A stretch of 64,000 bases of DNA from Sphingobacteriaceae bacterium (GCA_002319075.1 NVQB01000001.1:4340001-4404000), one strand, 5' to 3'. Positions 48,201-56,461 are shown, counted from the stretch's first letter. Program-made: numbers and translations. Notes: a model not told the origin generated them from the sequence alone.

Positions 48201-49607
48201 GATGTTTTCAAAATTTTGATTTACGAAAGTAATAATTTCGTTTTCATCTGTCTTGGAAATAATGCTGGCCTCATTTAAAGCAAACTGAAATTGAGCTAAT
48301 TGGTTACTTGTTGTTTTTTGTTCGTCTGCTAAAGTTTTGAGCTCGGTAATGTCTTGCGTTGTGCCATACAGTCCGGTAATATTATTGTTTTCAAATTTTG
48401 GTTTAGAAAAGTGTTTAAGCCATTTTTTGTTTCCATCAAATGTGGTTTGGTGGGCCTCAAAGGAAAAACTTTGTCCCAATTGTTTTGCTTTGAGGATAGA
48501 ATTGATCAGTATTTTTTGATCATCCCACTCAAAGGTTGAAAATATTTTATCAAAAGAAGTTATGGTCCCTTTTTTTAGCCCATAGATATCAGAAAGGGCT
48601 TCACTCGACACTATTGTGTTCGACTCAAAATCGAGCTCCCATCCGCCAAACTTAGCCAGGTGACCGGCTTGTTCAAAAATAAGTTTTTGTTTATTCAGCT
48701 TGTCAAGCAGTCGCTCATTTTCTGTTACATCGGTCGAAATGATGTACACAGATTCTACCGATTTGTTACTGAGCAAAGGAATAAACTGCATAGAATACCG
48801 TGTTTTGGCGCTATTCGGACCCCAGGCAGTCATTTTACCGCGAACTATTTTTTTTGTTTCGAAGGCTTCTTTAAGCCACGAGTCAAAAAGTTGCTTGTAT
48901 TTTTGCGGCACAAACGTCAGGATGTTTTTTCCAAGAAGATCAGAAGCTTTGTTAAGCTTACTTTTATTTATAAAAAGTATCTCTCTCTCTTTATTAACTA
49001 TTTGCAGAAGATCAGGAGAGTTCTCAGATATAACCTTAAGCTTTAGCTTCTCTTCCGAAAGTTCTCGTTCCTTTTCGATGCGCAACATCAAACGCCCTAT
49101 ATGTTTTGCGAAATATTCGATCTCTTCATTGTACTCAATCTGCTGATCTCTTTTTAAAACAAGTACCAGGTCGCCAACCACTTTTTCTTTATCAAATAAA
49201 CCGAGCCTGTAGAGTTTTCCAATGTTGAATGTTTTTTTAAGAACGTCGCCAATTATATTTTTGAAAAAGCTATTGGCATCCTCCAGTTCTCCGAGGTATA
49301 CCAATGAATGGGATTGCATGCCATTAGAGAGCTGCTCATCCAATGGCCACTCTTTGCCAATCAGCTTTTGCTTAAATAGACCGAAGATTTTTTGAATATT
49401 TTTCTGAATACCAGATACCGCTACCGTTTTTGTGGTTTGTCCTCCAGGCGTGAGCAAATTTAAGACCACGTAAGATGCCTCCGATAGATGAAGCATATCA
49501 TCACAGATGCTTTCTACCGATATTTCATCGAACGATAGTTCCAGATACTTCGACGAAAGCTCAAACAAAAGCTTTTGCTTTTCAATTAAGTTGTGTAAAG
49601 GGCTCAT
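45273..49607 (-). CDS. Large multi-PAS hybrid histidine kinase
   Basis: The 1444-residue cytoplasmic sensor has an N-terminal GAF-like region, then about six PAS domains up to about residue 970 (for example LKVISENSPDLLQIVNKERE, ITFVNQNFENISGFSAAELI, SNFMYMSQKFKPLLGI). After the conserved linker AQLKILEAKEEAERANKAK come HisKA (FLANMSHEIRTPMNAVLGFS), HATPase (KYGGTGLGLTITKRLVDMMN), a receiver (DLILMDMMMPIMDGYTA) and a helical tail. It heads a four-gene operon of sensors on the minus strand, with a TACATTTG box about 60 bp upstream. The ligand is unknown. Confidence 0.92.
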   Translation of the reverse strand: MSPLHNLIEKQKLLFELSSKYLELSFDEISVESICDDMLHLSEASYVVLNLLTPGGQTTKTVAVSGIQKNIQKIFGLFKQKLIGKEWPLDEQLSNGMQSHSLVYLGELEDANSFFKNIIGDVLKKTFNIGKLYRLGLFDKEKVVGDLVLVLKRDQQIEYNEEIEYFAKHIGRLMLRIEKERELSEEKLKLKVISENSPDLLQIVNKEREILFINKSKLNKASDLLGKNILTFVPQKYKQLFDSWLKEAFETKKIVRGKMTAWGPNSAKTRYSMQFIPLLSNKSVESVYIISTDVTENERLLDKLNKQKLIFEQAGHLAKFGGWELDFESNTIVSSEALSDIYGLKKGTITSFDKIFSTFEWDDQKILINSILKAKQLGQSFSFEAHQTTFDGNKKWLKHFSKPKFENNNITGLYGTTQDITELKTLADEQKTTSNQLAQFQFALNEASIISKTDENEIITFVNQNFENISGFSAAELIGKSHLLINAHYHSPAFWERRHAQVSSGLVWRGEIKNKAKNGSYFWTDTFVIPIKNTVGKIEEYLFIRNDITEKKHNEFELKLTKNRLDNVLTSIEDAIWSISLSQGEMLYINPAGEKLFGYTLKEFNAEKVLWQNLYQPEDVQLRYLKRTELFEKGYCEFEQSSVKDGKNIYFFVRVWLIKDDKDNRSRVNGVTSDITARKIAEKQLEKNNRLYEKLIYQVPGLIFQFRMKSDGSSNFMYMSQKFKPLLGIDTDGLLEDASDAWRNVHPDDTLKLIQGFQKSAQTLEDLNVEFRVNHPDHELPLWQGIQATPELQKDNSVVWYGYVANIDFQKNYERKILKAEEEAKRSHDFIKKIIRQIPGTVFQLKISNEGETEFIFLSDLLKPPGKDYYSTMPHLSQVFDIIHPEDRNALLNILDTSTKQMSSINMEIRLKSDLTNSYSWRLLQATPERDNNDNIIFYGYLGGIDEMKSAQLKILEAKEEAERANKAKTEFLANMSHEIRTPMNAVLGFSELLKGNTKGPKYESYINGILSGGKNLLSLIDDILDLSKIEAGQMNIQNVSVNVEKLANEFRQLFAQKAEEKGIEFIIDFEKGLPKNILIDETRIRQVLFNLLGNAFKFTHTGSVTLSISEIASHEDSKISLIFKVSDTGIGIPQNQHTLIFESFKQQDGQSNRKYGGTGLGLTITKRLVDMMNGTIHLESVAGKGASFSVTLHDIDIAVVREEDDEAIVESPDYTFEGQKILLVEDVPSNREIIKGFLEPLNLEITIAENGQDALDILKSSLPDLILMDMMMPIMDGYTATRIIRGKPRYDKIPIIALTASALKQSELEIREFCNDYLRKPVSKKALVQVLGNFLEHKLTHKKKKITKPQRDKTFPELSFEARELLRQNFLDYWKEAARLMSIDDIIKFGQLLLGYAIKTRNSDLEEYSKMLLEFADNFEIEKMNATFLVFSRLIEDPTDCPK

Positions 49608-49666
49608 GCAATTCTATTGTTTATCCGGGTGTGACGAATTCTCAATAGTATGTAGTTACTATACAT

Positions 49667-49674
49667 CAAATGTA
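49667..49674 (-). promoter_or_regulatory. Candidate -7 box (TACATTTG) for the hybrid-kinase operon
   Basis: On the minus strand TACATTTG fits TAnnTTTG and lies about 60 bp before the ATG at 49607. A single CCCTTA lies 27 bp ahead of it, one base off the spacing of the paired repeats in blocks A and B; no second copy is visible. Confidence 0.5.
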
Positions 49675-49718
49675 CTTAAATTACCTCTTTTTTTATAAGG
49701 GGGAAACACTATTCTTAC

Positions 49719-49786
49719 CTAAATAAAACCCTTAGTTTTTTTACAAACAACCCTTAGATTTTTGCCAGGTTGGCAGGGTAATTTTG
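49719..49786 (+). promoter_or_regulatory. Promoter block B of the sia operon, with paired CCCTTA repeats
   Basis: Plus strand: CTAAATAAAACCCTTAG at 49719-49735, a second CCCTTA at 49751-49756 and TAATTTTG at 49779-49786. The CCCTTA copies start 22 bp apart; the second starts 28 bp before the -7 box. Of the 38 bases from CTAAAT to the second CCCTTA, 36 match block A of the CheA operon. The ATG at 49797 is only 10 bp after the box, so the leader must be very short. Confidence 0.85.
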
Positions 49787-49796
49787 TAGCATCATT

Positions 49797-50783
49797 ATGG
49801 AAAAAGAAATACAGATAGTGCCCACGGAATCCATTCAAATGCTGCAAAAGGAAAATGAAAACCTAAAAACAGAATTGAGCGGACTAAAGTTATATTTCAC
49901 AGAACTCGAAGAAACAAATAATCATCTTGTTGCTGCCACATGGCGCGAACGGGAGATGAAAAAGAAGCTTTCTGAAACACTCGACGAACTAAACAATACC
50001 AGGCAAATTGTTGAAAGTCAAAATAAACGTATTACTGAAAGTATTAATTATTCTCGTAAGATTCAGCTGGCAATCAATCCAACAGAGCACGATCTTAAAT
50101 CTTACAATCCGGATAGTTTTATTCTGTATCTCCCAAAAGACGTTATCAGCGGCGACTTCCCCTGGCTGTATGAAACGGGAGATTATCTGTATCTGGCGGC
50201 TGTAGACTGCACTGGTCATGGTGTTCCGGGAGCAATGATGTCGATGATTGGCAACTTATTATTAAACGATATTGTAAACGACGGTGAAATGCTTATGCCC
50301 TCGGTTATCTTAAGACGATTACACGAGGCAGTTGTAAAAACACTGAAACAGGATTCGTCAGACGGTAACTCCAACGACGGTATGGATATTGGCCTCTGCT
50401 GCATTAATAAAAAGAAAGCTGAAGTTATTTTTAGCGGAGCACACCGCCCCCTTTTCTTTTTGCAGGATGGCAAAGTAGAAATAATCAGCGGTGACAAATT
50501 TCCTATAGGGGGCATGCATTACAAAGGACTTAACAAATTTACAGATCATGTGCTCCCTTATAAAAAGGGCGATAGTATGTTTTTGTTCACCGATGGATTG
50601 CCCGACCAGACAGGAGGCCCTGAAAAAAGAAAATTAATGACCCGTAATTTGAAACAGTTCATGGAAGAAAATGCTCACCTCGAAATGCAGTCATTCAAAG
50701 AAACACTCTACACTTATCTCGAAGCGTGGAAGGGCACGAATAAACAGGTAGACGACATTTTAATTTTAGGCCTTAATTTTTAA
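49797..50783 (+). CDS. PP2C-type phosphatase (SiaA/RsbU-like)
   Basis: The 328-residue protein has an N-terminal coiled coil (about 10-85) and no receiver, PAS or membrane segment, unlike Pseudomonas SiaA, which has a membrane HAMP sensor. The C-terminal PP2C domain has SGDFPWLYE, VDCTGHGVPGAMMSMIGNLL, GMDIGLCCINKK and FTDGLPDQTGGP, keeping the metal Asp residues. It is followed within 3 bp by a SiaB-type kinase, so it probably dephosphorylates SiaC-type partners (51926, 52309, 17159). A coiled coil may couple it to an array or kinase. Confidence 0.9.
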   Translation: MEKEIQIVPTESIQMLQKENENLKTELSGLKLYFTELEETNNHLVAATWREREMKKKLSETLDELNNTRQIVESQNKRITESINYSRKIQLAINPTEHDLKSYNPDSFILYLPKDVISGDFPWLYETGDYLYLAAVDCTGHGVPGAMMSMIGNLLLNDIVNDGEMLMPSVILRRLHEAVVKTLKQDSSDGNSNDGMDIGLCCINKKKAEVIFSGAHRPLFFLQDGKVEIISGDKFPIGGMHYKGLNKFTDHVLPYKKGDSMFLFTDGLPDQTGGPEKRKLMTRNLKQFMEENAHLEMQSFKETLYTYLEAWKGTNKQVDDILILGLNF

Positions 50784-50785
50784 TT

Positions 50786-51346
50786 ATGAAAATAGATTTA
50801 ACAAAAAAAATATATGATAAAATGGTAGCCCACCAATTTGTCATGTCAATCATGGGAAGTTTTAATCAGGGTTTGCTGCTGTCGCTCCTGAATATTACCG
50901 ATAAAAAACTAACAAGCCTCGAAATTGATACCACAATTAAGAAAAAGATTTTTCACTTTATGATTGAGTGCGCGCAAAATCTGTCGCGCATCGAACAAAA
51001 CGACCAGTTTACCGGAGATAATATTTTTCTCATTGGAAAAAATAATGATCAGTATACGGTTCATCTCGGCTGCGCCATGAAAAAGTCAGAAACAGATAAT
51101 ATTCAAAAACTACTGGATATAGTAAATAGCCTGGAAACGGAAGAGGTAAAAACAAAATTTTACAGTGAATTAAGTACCAAAGAACTTGCCAACCAAAACC
51201 CTTTACTGATGAGCCTTCTGGACATCTCTAAAAAAACAAAAGAGAAAATAAATTACGAGTTGATTCGCATTGACGATGAAAACACTTTTTTATCTTTTAA
51301 AACAACTATTTCCAATTTAAAACTTACAGATGGAATCTACAATTAA
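50786..51346 (+). CDS. SiaB-family kinase-like protein lacking the glycine-rich lid
   Basis: The 186-residue cytoplasmic protein shares with the next gene the fold FNQGLLLSLLNITDKKL, an N-box-like FHFMIECAQNLSRIE and a YTVHLGCAMKKSETDNIQK segment. The following protein has GGAGLGFIDMVRKSG at the ATP lid; this one has NQNPLLMSLLDISKKTK at the equivalent place, without the glycines. It may be an inactive paralog that forms a heterodimer with the active SiaB. It overlaps the next gene by 17 bp. SiaB phosphorylates SiaC in Pseudomonas. Confidence 0.8.
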   Translation: MKIDLTKKIYDKMVAHQFVMSIMGSFNQGLLLSLLNITDKKLTSLEIDTTIKKKIFHFMIECAQNLSRIEQNDQFTGDNIFLIGKNNDQYTVHLGCAMKKSETDNIQKLLDIVNSLETEEVKTKFYSELSTKELANQNPLLMSLLDISKKTKEKINYELIRIDDENTFLSFKTTISNLKLTDGIYN

Positions 51347-51872
51347 TATCTACGACATTTATAAGACCATGTCGGATAACAAGATTATCCTTATTTACCA
51401 GGGAATTTTTGACCAGGTAATGATAAAGTCTGTAATCTCTATGACAGAGAAAAAATTAATTCAGGAAAATATCGAAGAAGGTTTGCGCCGCAAACTTTTT
51501 AACGTCATGGTAGAAGGTTTGCAAAATATATGCAAACATCAGCTGGTAACAAATGAGCATGTTCAAAATCCTTTTTTAATGATAGGCAAGGAAGAGATGG
51601 CATACAATGTGGTTACCGGAAATTTTATCAAGAATGATAAAATAGCCATAGTGCAAAAGAAAATTGATTTCATCAATTCTTTAAATAAAGACGAGTTAAA
51701 AGAACATTACAAAACGGCTCGTTTAAACAGTGTAATCAGCGAGGTTGGTGGCGCCGGACTCGGATTTATCGACATGGTCAGAAAATCGGGAAATCCTTTG
51801 GATTATAAATTCTATGACTCTGATAATGACTTTTCTTTCTTTATTCTTCACAGTAAAATCAGCAGTAACTAA
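51330..51872 (+). CDS. SiaB-family protein kinase
   Basis: The 180-residue protein has the SiaB/DUF6272 layout: FDQVMIKSVISMTEKKL, an N-box-like VMVEGLQNICKH (compare GHKL N boxes), YNVVTGNFIKNDK and a Gly-rich lid VGGAGLGFIDMV at about residue 138. It ends in a beta-rich DNDFSFFILHSK. SiaB-type GHKL kinases phosphorylate a Thr of SiaC, reversed by the PP2C phosphatase. Order phosphatase-kinase-kinase-SiaC matches the siaABC arrangement, with a duplicated kinase. Confidence 0.88.
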   Translation: MESTINIYDIYKTMSDNKIILIYQGIFDQVMIKSVISMTEKKLIQENIEEGLRRKLFNVMVEGLQNICKHQLVTNEHVQNPFLMIGKEEMAYNVVTGNFIKNDKIAIVQKKIDFINSLNKDELKEHYKTARLNSVISEVGGAGLGFIDMVRKSGNPLDYKFYDSDNDFSFFILHSKISSN

Positions 51873-51925
51873 CATAAACCACAAGCAATTCTATTTACCA
51901 ATACTTTACAAACAAATAATTCCCT

Positions 51926-52303
51926 ATGCAAACGCTCAACATCTCAGCAACAGAAGACACACCAGAAATTACGTTTAACGGTGAGGCAAATGAATTCCTG
52001 ATCTCAGGACGTTCTCTGCCAGAAGACGTAACTACATTTTACAAGCCGGTTTTTGAATGGCTTGAAGTGTTTTCAGACACCGACACGCCAACTACAACTT
52101 TTAAATTCAAACTCGAATATTTCAATACAGCTTCTTCTAAAATTATCCTCGATATCTTAATGAAACTGGAAGATATGATGGAAGCAAAACAATCTAAACT
52201 TAAAATAGAATGGTATTATTTTGAGTCAGACGACGATATGTTAGAGGCTGGCGAAGAATACAAAGAGCTGGTAGAAATTCCCTTCCATTTAATTTCCTGT
52301 TAA
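51926..52303 (+). CDS. SiaC-family regulatory phosphoprotein (DUF1987)
   Basis: The 125-residue protein is a stand-alone SiaC domain: ITFNGEANEFLISGRSLPED, FYKPVFEWLEVF, FKLEYFNTASSKIILDILMK and WYYFESDDDMLEAGEEY. Thr68 in FNT aligns with the Thr that SiaB phosphorylates in Pseudomonas SiaC, from established knowledge. In Pseudomonas unphosphorylated SiaC binds the diguanylate cyclase SiaD and stimulates it. No GGDEF protein is in this window, so the target must be different or encoded elsewhere. Confidence 0.92.
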   Translation: MQTLNISATEDTPEITFNGEANEFLISGRSLPEDVTTFYKPVFEWLEVFSDTDTPTTTFKFKLEYFNTASSKIILDILMKLEDMMEAKQSKLKIEWYYFESDDDMLEAGEEYKELVEIPFHLISC

Positions 52304-52308
52304 AAAAA

Positions 52309-53382
52309 ATGAGAATTCAATCACAGGTTAACCTCTCCGGGTATATTACGGAACTTTTGCGCGCGGGCAAAAAGAAGTCCGACAAGGATTTACTTGCTCT
52401 TGGGAAAACCTTTACCTATAATTCAGAGATAGCAAAACTAAAATCTTTGTTTGCCAGCTTAAGACCCTGGCCAAAAAATGCTATTCCCCTGGAATTTGAT
52501 GTAACCGACCCTGTGGCTGCATTCTACATCTTCGTACTGTTTTTTCATAAATATTTTAATTCCTATTCAAAAAAAAGAGTGCGCGAATCGGAAAATAAAA
52601 TAAGTAAGCTGGCAGAGCTGTTAGCAATTAGTGATGAGGATAAACAGCAGCTCACTTCTTTTTTCCTTAACGAAGAGCCTTATACTGACAAAATTAAAGC
52701 GGTTTATTTTACGGCTCAAAAAAGAGGTGGATTAAATGTTCATGTGGGAGCTCACATTATGCATGCAGCAAACAGAAACAATGAAATTGTTTACCTGAAG
52801 TATTTTGAAAAATACGGCGTGTTCCTTTCTAAAGTTTTTATTAAAGAAAATAACCCTTATCATTTTATAGAAGCAGTAAGCGTTAAAGAAATAGACATTG
52901 TTACGTCAGGAAACTATTTAATGAACGATTTTGGTTACCATACCTTTGACGAAATTGTGGAAGCAGTATTAAGTCACAGGCCTTTTCAATATTACGAACT
53001 GGCTGCTACCAGCAATACGCCTAAAATAGTGCTCGACCCCGAAAACGGGAAAGTTATTATTTCCGGCTCCTCATCCCCTTTTTCGCCCACAAATTTTTTT
53101 ACACCGATTCTTGAATGGCTCGACGGTTATGCCTCTATGGGGAAAAAGCCACTTCAGATTTTTATCATGCTCGACTATTTTAATACTTACACTTCAAAAT
53201 TCCTGGTACGACTATGCAGGCAATGCGATACCATGGCTAAAGACGCTAAAGAGGTGAACATTTACTGGTATTTCGATCCGGAAGATACCGACATGCGCGA
53301 GTTTGGCGAACATCTCGCGGGCATTTATAAAAAGGGTTTTTCAAATTGTTTAATAAGCGACGGAATAGAAGAATTGGTATGA
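52309..53382 (+). CDS. TerB-like domain fused to SiaC domain
   Basis: The 357-residue protein starts 6 bp after SiaC and overlaps the ABC gene start by 4 bp (ATGA at 53379-53382). Residues about 50-150 are helical (FYIFVLFFHKYFNSYSKKRV, QQLTSFFLNEEPYT), residues about 150-225 are beta-rich (EIVYLKYFEKYGVFLSKVFI) and residues about 230-350 form a SiaC domain (FFTPILEWLDGYAS, MLDYFNTYTSKFLVRL, WYFDPEDTDMREFGEHL) with Thr293 at the phospho position. The same architecture occurs at 17159-18283, and the N-terminal part resembles that of the ABC protein that follows. It may connect SiaC switching to the transporter. Confidence 0.8.
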   Translation: MRIQSQVNLSGYITELLRAGKKKSDKDLLALGKTFTYNSEIAKLKSLFASLRPWPKNAIPLEFDVTDPVAAFYIFVLFFHKYFNSYSKKRVRESENKISKLAELLAISDEDKQQLTSFFLNEEPYTDKIKAVYFTAQKRGGLNVHVGAHIMHAANRNNEIVYLKYFEKYGVFLSKVFIKENNPYHFIEAVSVKEIDIVTSGNYLMNDFGYHTFDEIVEAVLSHRPFQYYELAATSNTPKIVLDPENGKVIISGSSSPFSPTNFFTPILEWLDGYASMGKKPLQIFIMLDYFNTYTSKFLVRLCRQCDTMAKDAKEVNIYWYFDPEDTDMREFGEHLAGIYKKGFSNCLISDGIEELV

Positions 53383-56300
53383 GCGAAGAAATTTTAAAGG
53401 CATTAATGCAGCTTTTTGCCATTATTGCTAAACAGGATGGTGTATTGATCGAAAATCACGAAAAGTACGTTTTCGATTTTTTATCTTCACAGTTGAGTGT
53501 AGATCGTGTGCAGGAGTATCTCGATCTTTACAATGAGTTTTTAAATGAAGCAAAACCAGAACCGGTTAACGCTGAAGTGAAAGACAAAGCGCGAACGTCG
53601 ATGAAAGATTCGGTAAGAACGCTGGCTATTTGCAAAAAAATTAATAAGACACTTGCACAAAAACAAAAAACAATTGTATTAATAAGGTTGTTAGAATTCT
53701 TTAAAAACGATTCTCAAAAGTCTATCAACCGTATTCAGATCGTAGAAACTGTTGCCGATGTTTTTAAAATTGAAAAACAGGAGTTCCTGGAAATAAAAAA
53801 CTTTTTATTTGAAGGACAGGAAGAAACAAGTGAAAATGAAATTGTAATTGGAGAAGAAAGTCTCAAGGAGACCTGTAACTGTAAGCACTATCTGCCATTT
53901 CAGCACTACCAGGGTAATTGTAAGTTTATTTATTTAAAAAACATAAACATTATTCTTTTAAAATACCATGGAAGTGTAGAACTGTTTTTAAACGGAGTAG
54001 TTATAAAACCTGAGAACATTTATTTGTTTCCGCACGGCAGCACTTTACGCTTACCGCAAACAACAATTTATTATTCCAACATCATTTCTAAGTTTACCGA
54101 AGATCAGGCCGGAGAGTCTTTTTCTTTTGAAGCACACATTACTGAGCATAAATTTCCTAATGGAAAAAAGGCACTGAATGAATTAAAAATTGCTGAAACT
54201 TCGGGTAATTTAGTAGGAATAATGGGAGCAAGCGGCTCTGGTAAAACTACTTTACTCACACTTCTTTCGGGACAGGAAAAGCCTTCTAACGGCCTGGTGA
54301 AGATTAATGACCTTGATCTGAACAAAAATAGTGAAGAGCTAAAAGGTGCCATTGGTTATGTGCCACAGGACGATCTTTTAATTGAAGATCTTACTGTATT
54401 TGAAAATTTATATTACAATGCAAAACTTTGTTTTAAAGGATTGAGTGAAAATGAAATTACTCAGAAAATCTCCAAAACATTAGTATCCCTGGGACTCGCC
54501 GAAATAGCCACCATTAAGGTGGGAAGCCCTCTGAATAAGAAAATCAGCGGCGGTCAAAGGAAACGTCTCAATATTGCGCTTGAATTGATTCGTGAGCCGC
54601 ACATTCTGTTTTTAGATGAACCAACATCCGGTCTTTCCTCCCGGGATTCTGAAAATGTAATGGATCTTTTGAAAGAGTTGACTTTCAGAGGGAAATTAAT
54701 TTTTGTGGTTATTCATCAACCTTCGTCCGATATTTTTAAAATGTTCGATAAGATACTGATTCTCGACACAGGCGGGTATCCTTCCTATTACGGAAACCCC
54801 ATTGAAGGAGTAATGTATTTTAAAAAAATTACCAACCAGATAAATAGTGAAGTAGGGGAGTGTTATGCTTGTGGAAGTGTGAACCCCGAAACAATTTTTA
54901 ACCTGGTGGAATTAAAAGAAATTGATGAGTACGGAAACTACACGGACAAAAGAAAAATTCAGCCTGTAAAGTTTTATGAATACTACAAAGAGCGGTTTTT
55001 TGAAAAGATAAATGTAAAAACCGTAATGGGCAAACTACAAAGCACCTTTAGCGTGCCGAATAGATTTGTACAAACGAAGTACTTTTTTCTGAGAGATTTT
55101 TTCTCTAAACTATCCAACAAACAATATATTTTGATTAACCTGGTAGAAGTGCCTGTGTTAGTGCTCTTTCTGAGTTTGATCATCCGCTACGTAGATAAAA
55201 CAAAAGAAGAAAATTACAGTTATTTCCACAATACAAATATTCCTTCGTATTTTTTTATGTCCATCATTGTGGCACTACTAGTTGGTTTAACGATAAGCGC
55301 AGAGGAAATTTTTAAAGATCAGAAGATTTTAAAGCGTGAAAAATTTCTTCATTTGAGCAGACTATCTTATTTGTCTTCCAAGGTTATTTTACTTTTTGCC
55401 ATCTCAGCTATTCAATCTGTTTTATTTGTGGCAATAGGCAACCTTGTTCTGCAAATTCATTCGGGTTACCTGAGTTTTTTCTTCATGCTGTTCTCGGTGT
55501 TTTGCTTTTCAAATATTCTGGGACTTATTCTTTCTTCTACTTTTAATAGTCCTGTTACCATTTACATCATCATTCCTTTAATCATCATTCCACAATTAAT
55601 TTTGGGTGGCGCAATGTTCAGCTATTCTAAACTCAGCGCACTATTTGGCGGCGGCTATAAGGTTCCCTTGGTGGCTAACATGATGGTTTCCCGTTGGGCT
55701 TACGAAGGCCTGGCTGTAGATCTTTATACCACTAATCCTTATAATAAAGACAGGTTTATTTATTCAAAAATAGAATCCAAGTTTAATTACAAGTTGGTTT
55801 ATCTTATTCCAAAACTAGAAGAGATCGTAAAAGCAAGAGATCCTCAATTGAAAGATGAGTTCATTGCTAAAACGGATCTTTTAAGAACGGAACTTGAAAA
55901 GGATGCCGTAGAATCTAAAAAACTCGGTTTTAAAGACGAGCTTCCGGATTTTAAAAATTCCGAATCTGTTTTAGCCTATCTGCAGAATTTAAACACCTTT
56001 TATGGAGAAAAATTTAATCATGCTTCGAGATTAAAAGAAGAGTTTATAGCAAAACAGGTAAAGATGCTCGGAAGTGAAGCCAGGTGCGAAGAACAGAAGC
56101 TGAATTATTTTAGCAATAGCCTCGACGAGATTATGACAGGAAGTCTTGTAAAAGAAAAAATCGTTGTGGAAGATAACGCCCTTGTTCAGATTGTAGATCC
56201 CGTTTTTCAGGATCCCGACAATAAAAATACCTTATTCAGCACGCGAACTCATTTTCTTTCGGCAAGTAAATATCTTTTTAACAAGCTTATACCCACTTAT

Positions 56301-56396
56301 TATTTTAATCTTTTAGTTATCTGGTTAATGAATGGTGTCTTATTCCTTTTCCTTTATCTGGATGTGTTTAAGAGAGTTTTTACTAAGATGAAGTAA
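53379..56396 (+). CDS. ABCG-type exporter with N-terminal TerB-like module
   Basis: The ATG at 53379 overlaps the preceding stop and gives 1005 residues. Residues 1-150 are TerB-like helices (LMQLFAIIAKQDGVLIENHE, QKTIVLIRLLEFFKN), followed by a beta-rich segment (CKFIYLKNINIILLKYHGSV). The ATPase has Walker A GASGSGKTT at about 283, Q loop GYVPQDD, signature ISGGQRKRL at about 389 and Walker B ILFLDEPTSG at about 409. Six transmembrane helices follow from about 583 (for example LINLVEVPVLVLFLSLIIRYV, cut here to LVLFLSLIIRYV) with a soluble insertion of about 220 residues before the last helix. It fits an ABCG half-transporter; the substrate is unknown. The operon position makes it a candidate output of the Sia switch. 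Confidence 0.88.
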   Translation: MSEEILKALMQLFAIIAKQDGVLIENHEKYVFDFLSSQLSVDRVQEYLDLYNEFLNEAKPEPVNAEVKDKARTSMKDSVRTLAICKKINKTLAQKQKTIVLIRLLEFFKNDSQKSINRIQIVETVADVFKIEKQEFLEIKNFLFEGQEETSENEIVIGEESLKETCNCKHYLPFQHYQGNCKFIYLKNINIILLKYHGSVELFLNGVVIKPENIYLFPHGSTLRLPQTTIYYSNIISKFTEDQAGESFSFEAHITEHKFPNGKKALNELKIAETSGNLVGIMGASGSGKTTLLTLLSGQEKPSNGLVKINDLDLNKNSEELKGAIGYVPQDDLLIEDLTVFENLYYNAKLCFKGLSENEITQKISKTLVSLGLAEIATIKVGSPLNKKISGGQRKRLNIALELIREPHILFLDEPTSGLSSRDSENVMDLLKELTFRGKLIFVVIHQPSSDIFKMFDKILILDTGGYPSYYGNPIEGVMYFKKITNQINSEVGECYACGSVNPETIFNLVELKEIDEYGNYTDKRKIQPVKFYEYYKERFFEKINVKTVMGKLQSTFSVPNRFVQTKYFFLRDFFSKLSNKQYILINLVEVPVLVLFLSLIIRYVDKTKEENYSYFHNTNIPSYFFMSIIVALLVGLTISAEEIFKDQKILKREKFLHLSRLSYLSSKVILLFAISAIQSVLFVAIGNLVLQIHSGYLSFFFMLFSVFCFSNILGLILSSTFNSPVTIYIIIPLIIIPQLILGGAMFSYSKLSALFGGGYKVPLVANMMVSRWAYEGLAVDLYTTNPYNKDRFIYSKIESKFNYKLVYLIPKLEEIVKARDPQLKDEFIAKTDLLRTELEKDAVESKKLGFKDELPDFKNSESVLAYLQNLNTFYGEKFNHASRLKEEFIAKQVKMLGSEARCEEQKLNYFSNSLDEIMTGSLVKEKIVVEDNALVQIVDPVFQDPDNKNTLFSTRTHFLSASKYLFNKLIPTYYFNLLVIWLMNGVLFLFLYLDVFKRVFTKMK

Positions 56397-56403
56397 GAGA
56401 AAT

Positions 56404-56461
56404 CCCTTAGAAGAAATAAATATAAACTCAATAATAAAATAAAAACAATAAACCAATTTTG
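56404..56461 (+). promoter_or_regulatory. Possible weak relative of the CCCTTA promoter block
   Basis: A CCCTTAG at 56404-56410 lies exactly 50 bp upstream of CAATTTTG (56454-56461), the same spacing as the first CCCTTA to TAATTTTG in blocks A and B. The second CCCTTA is not recognisable at the expected place and the -7 box has C for T, so this may be chance. Confidence 0.3.
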
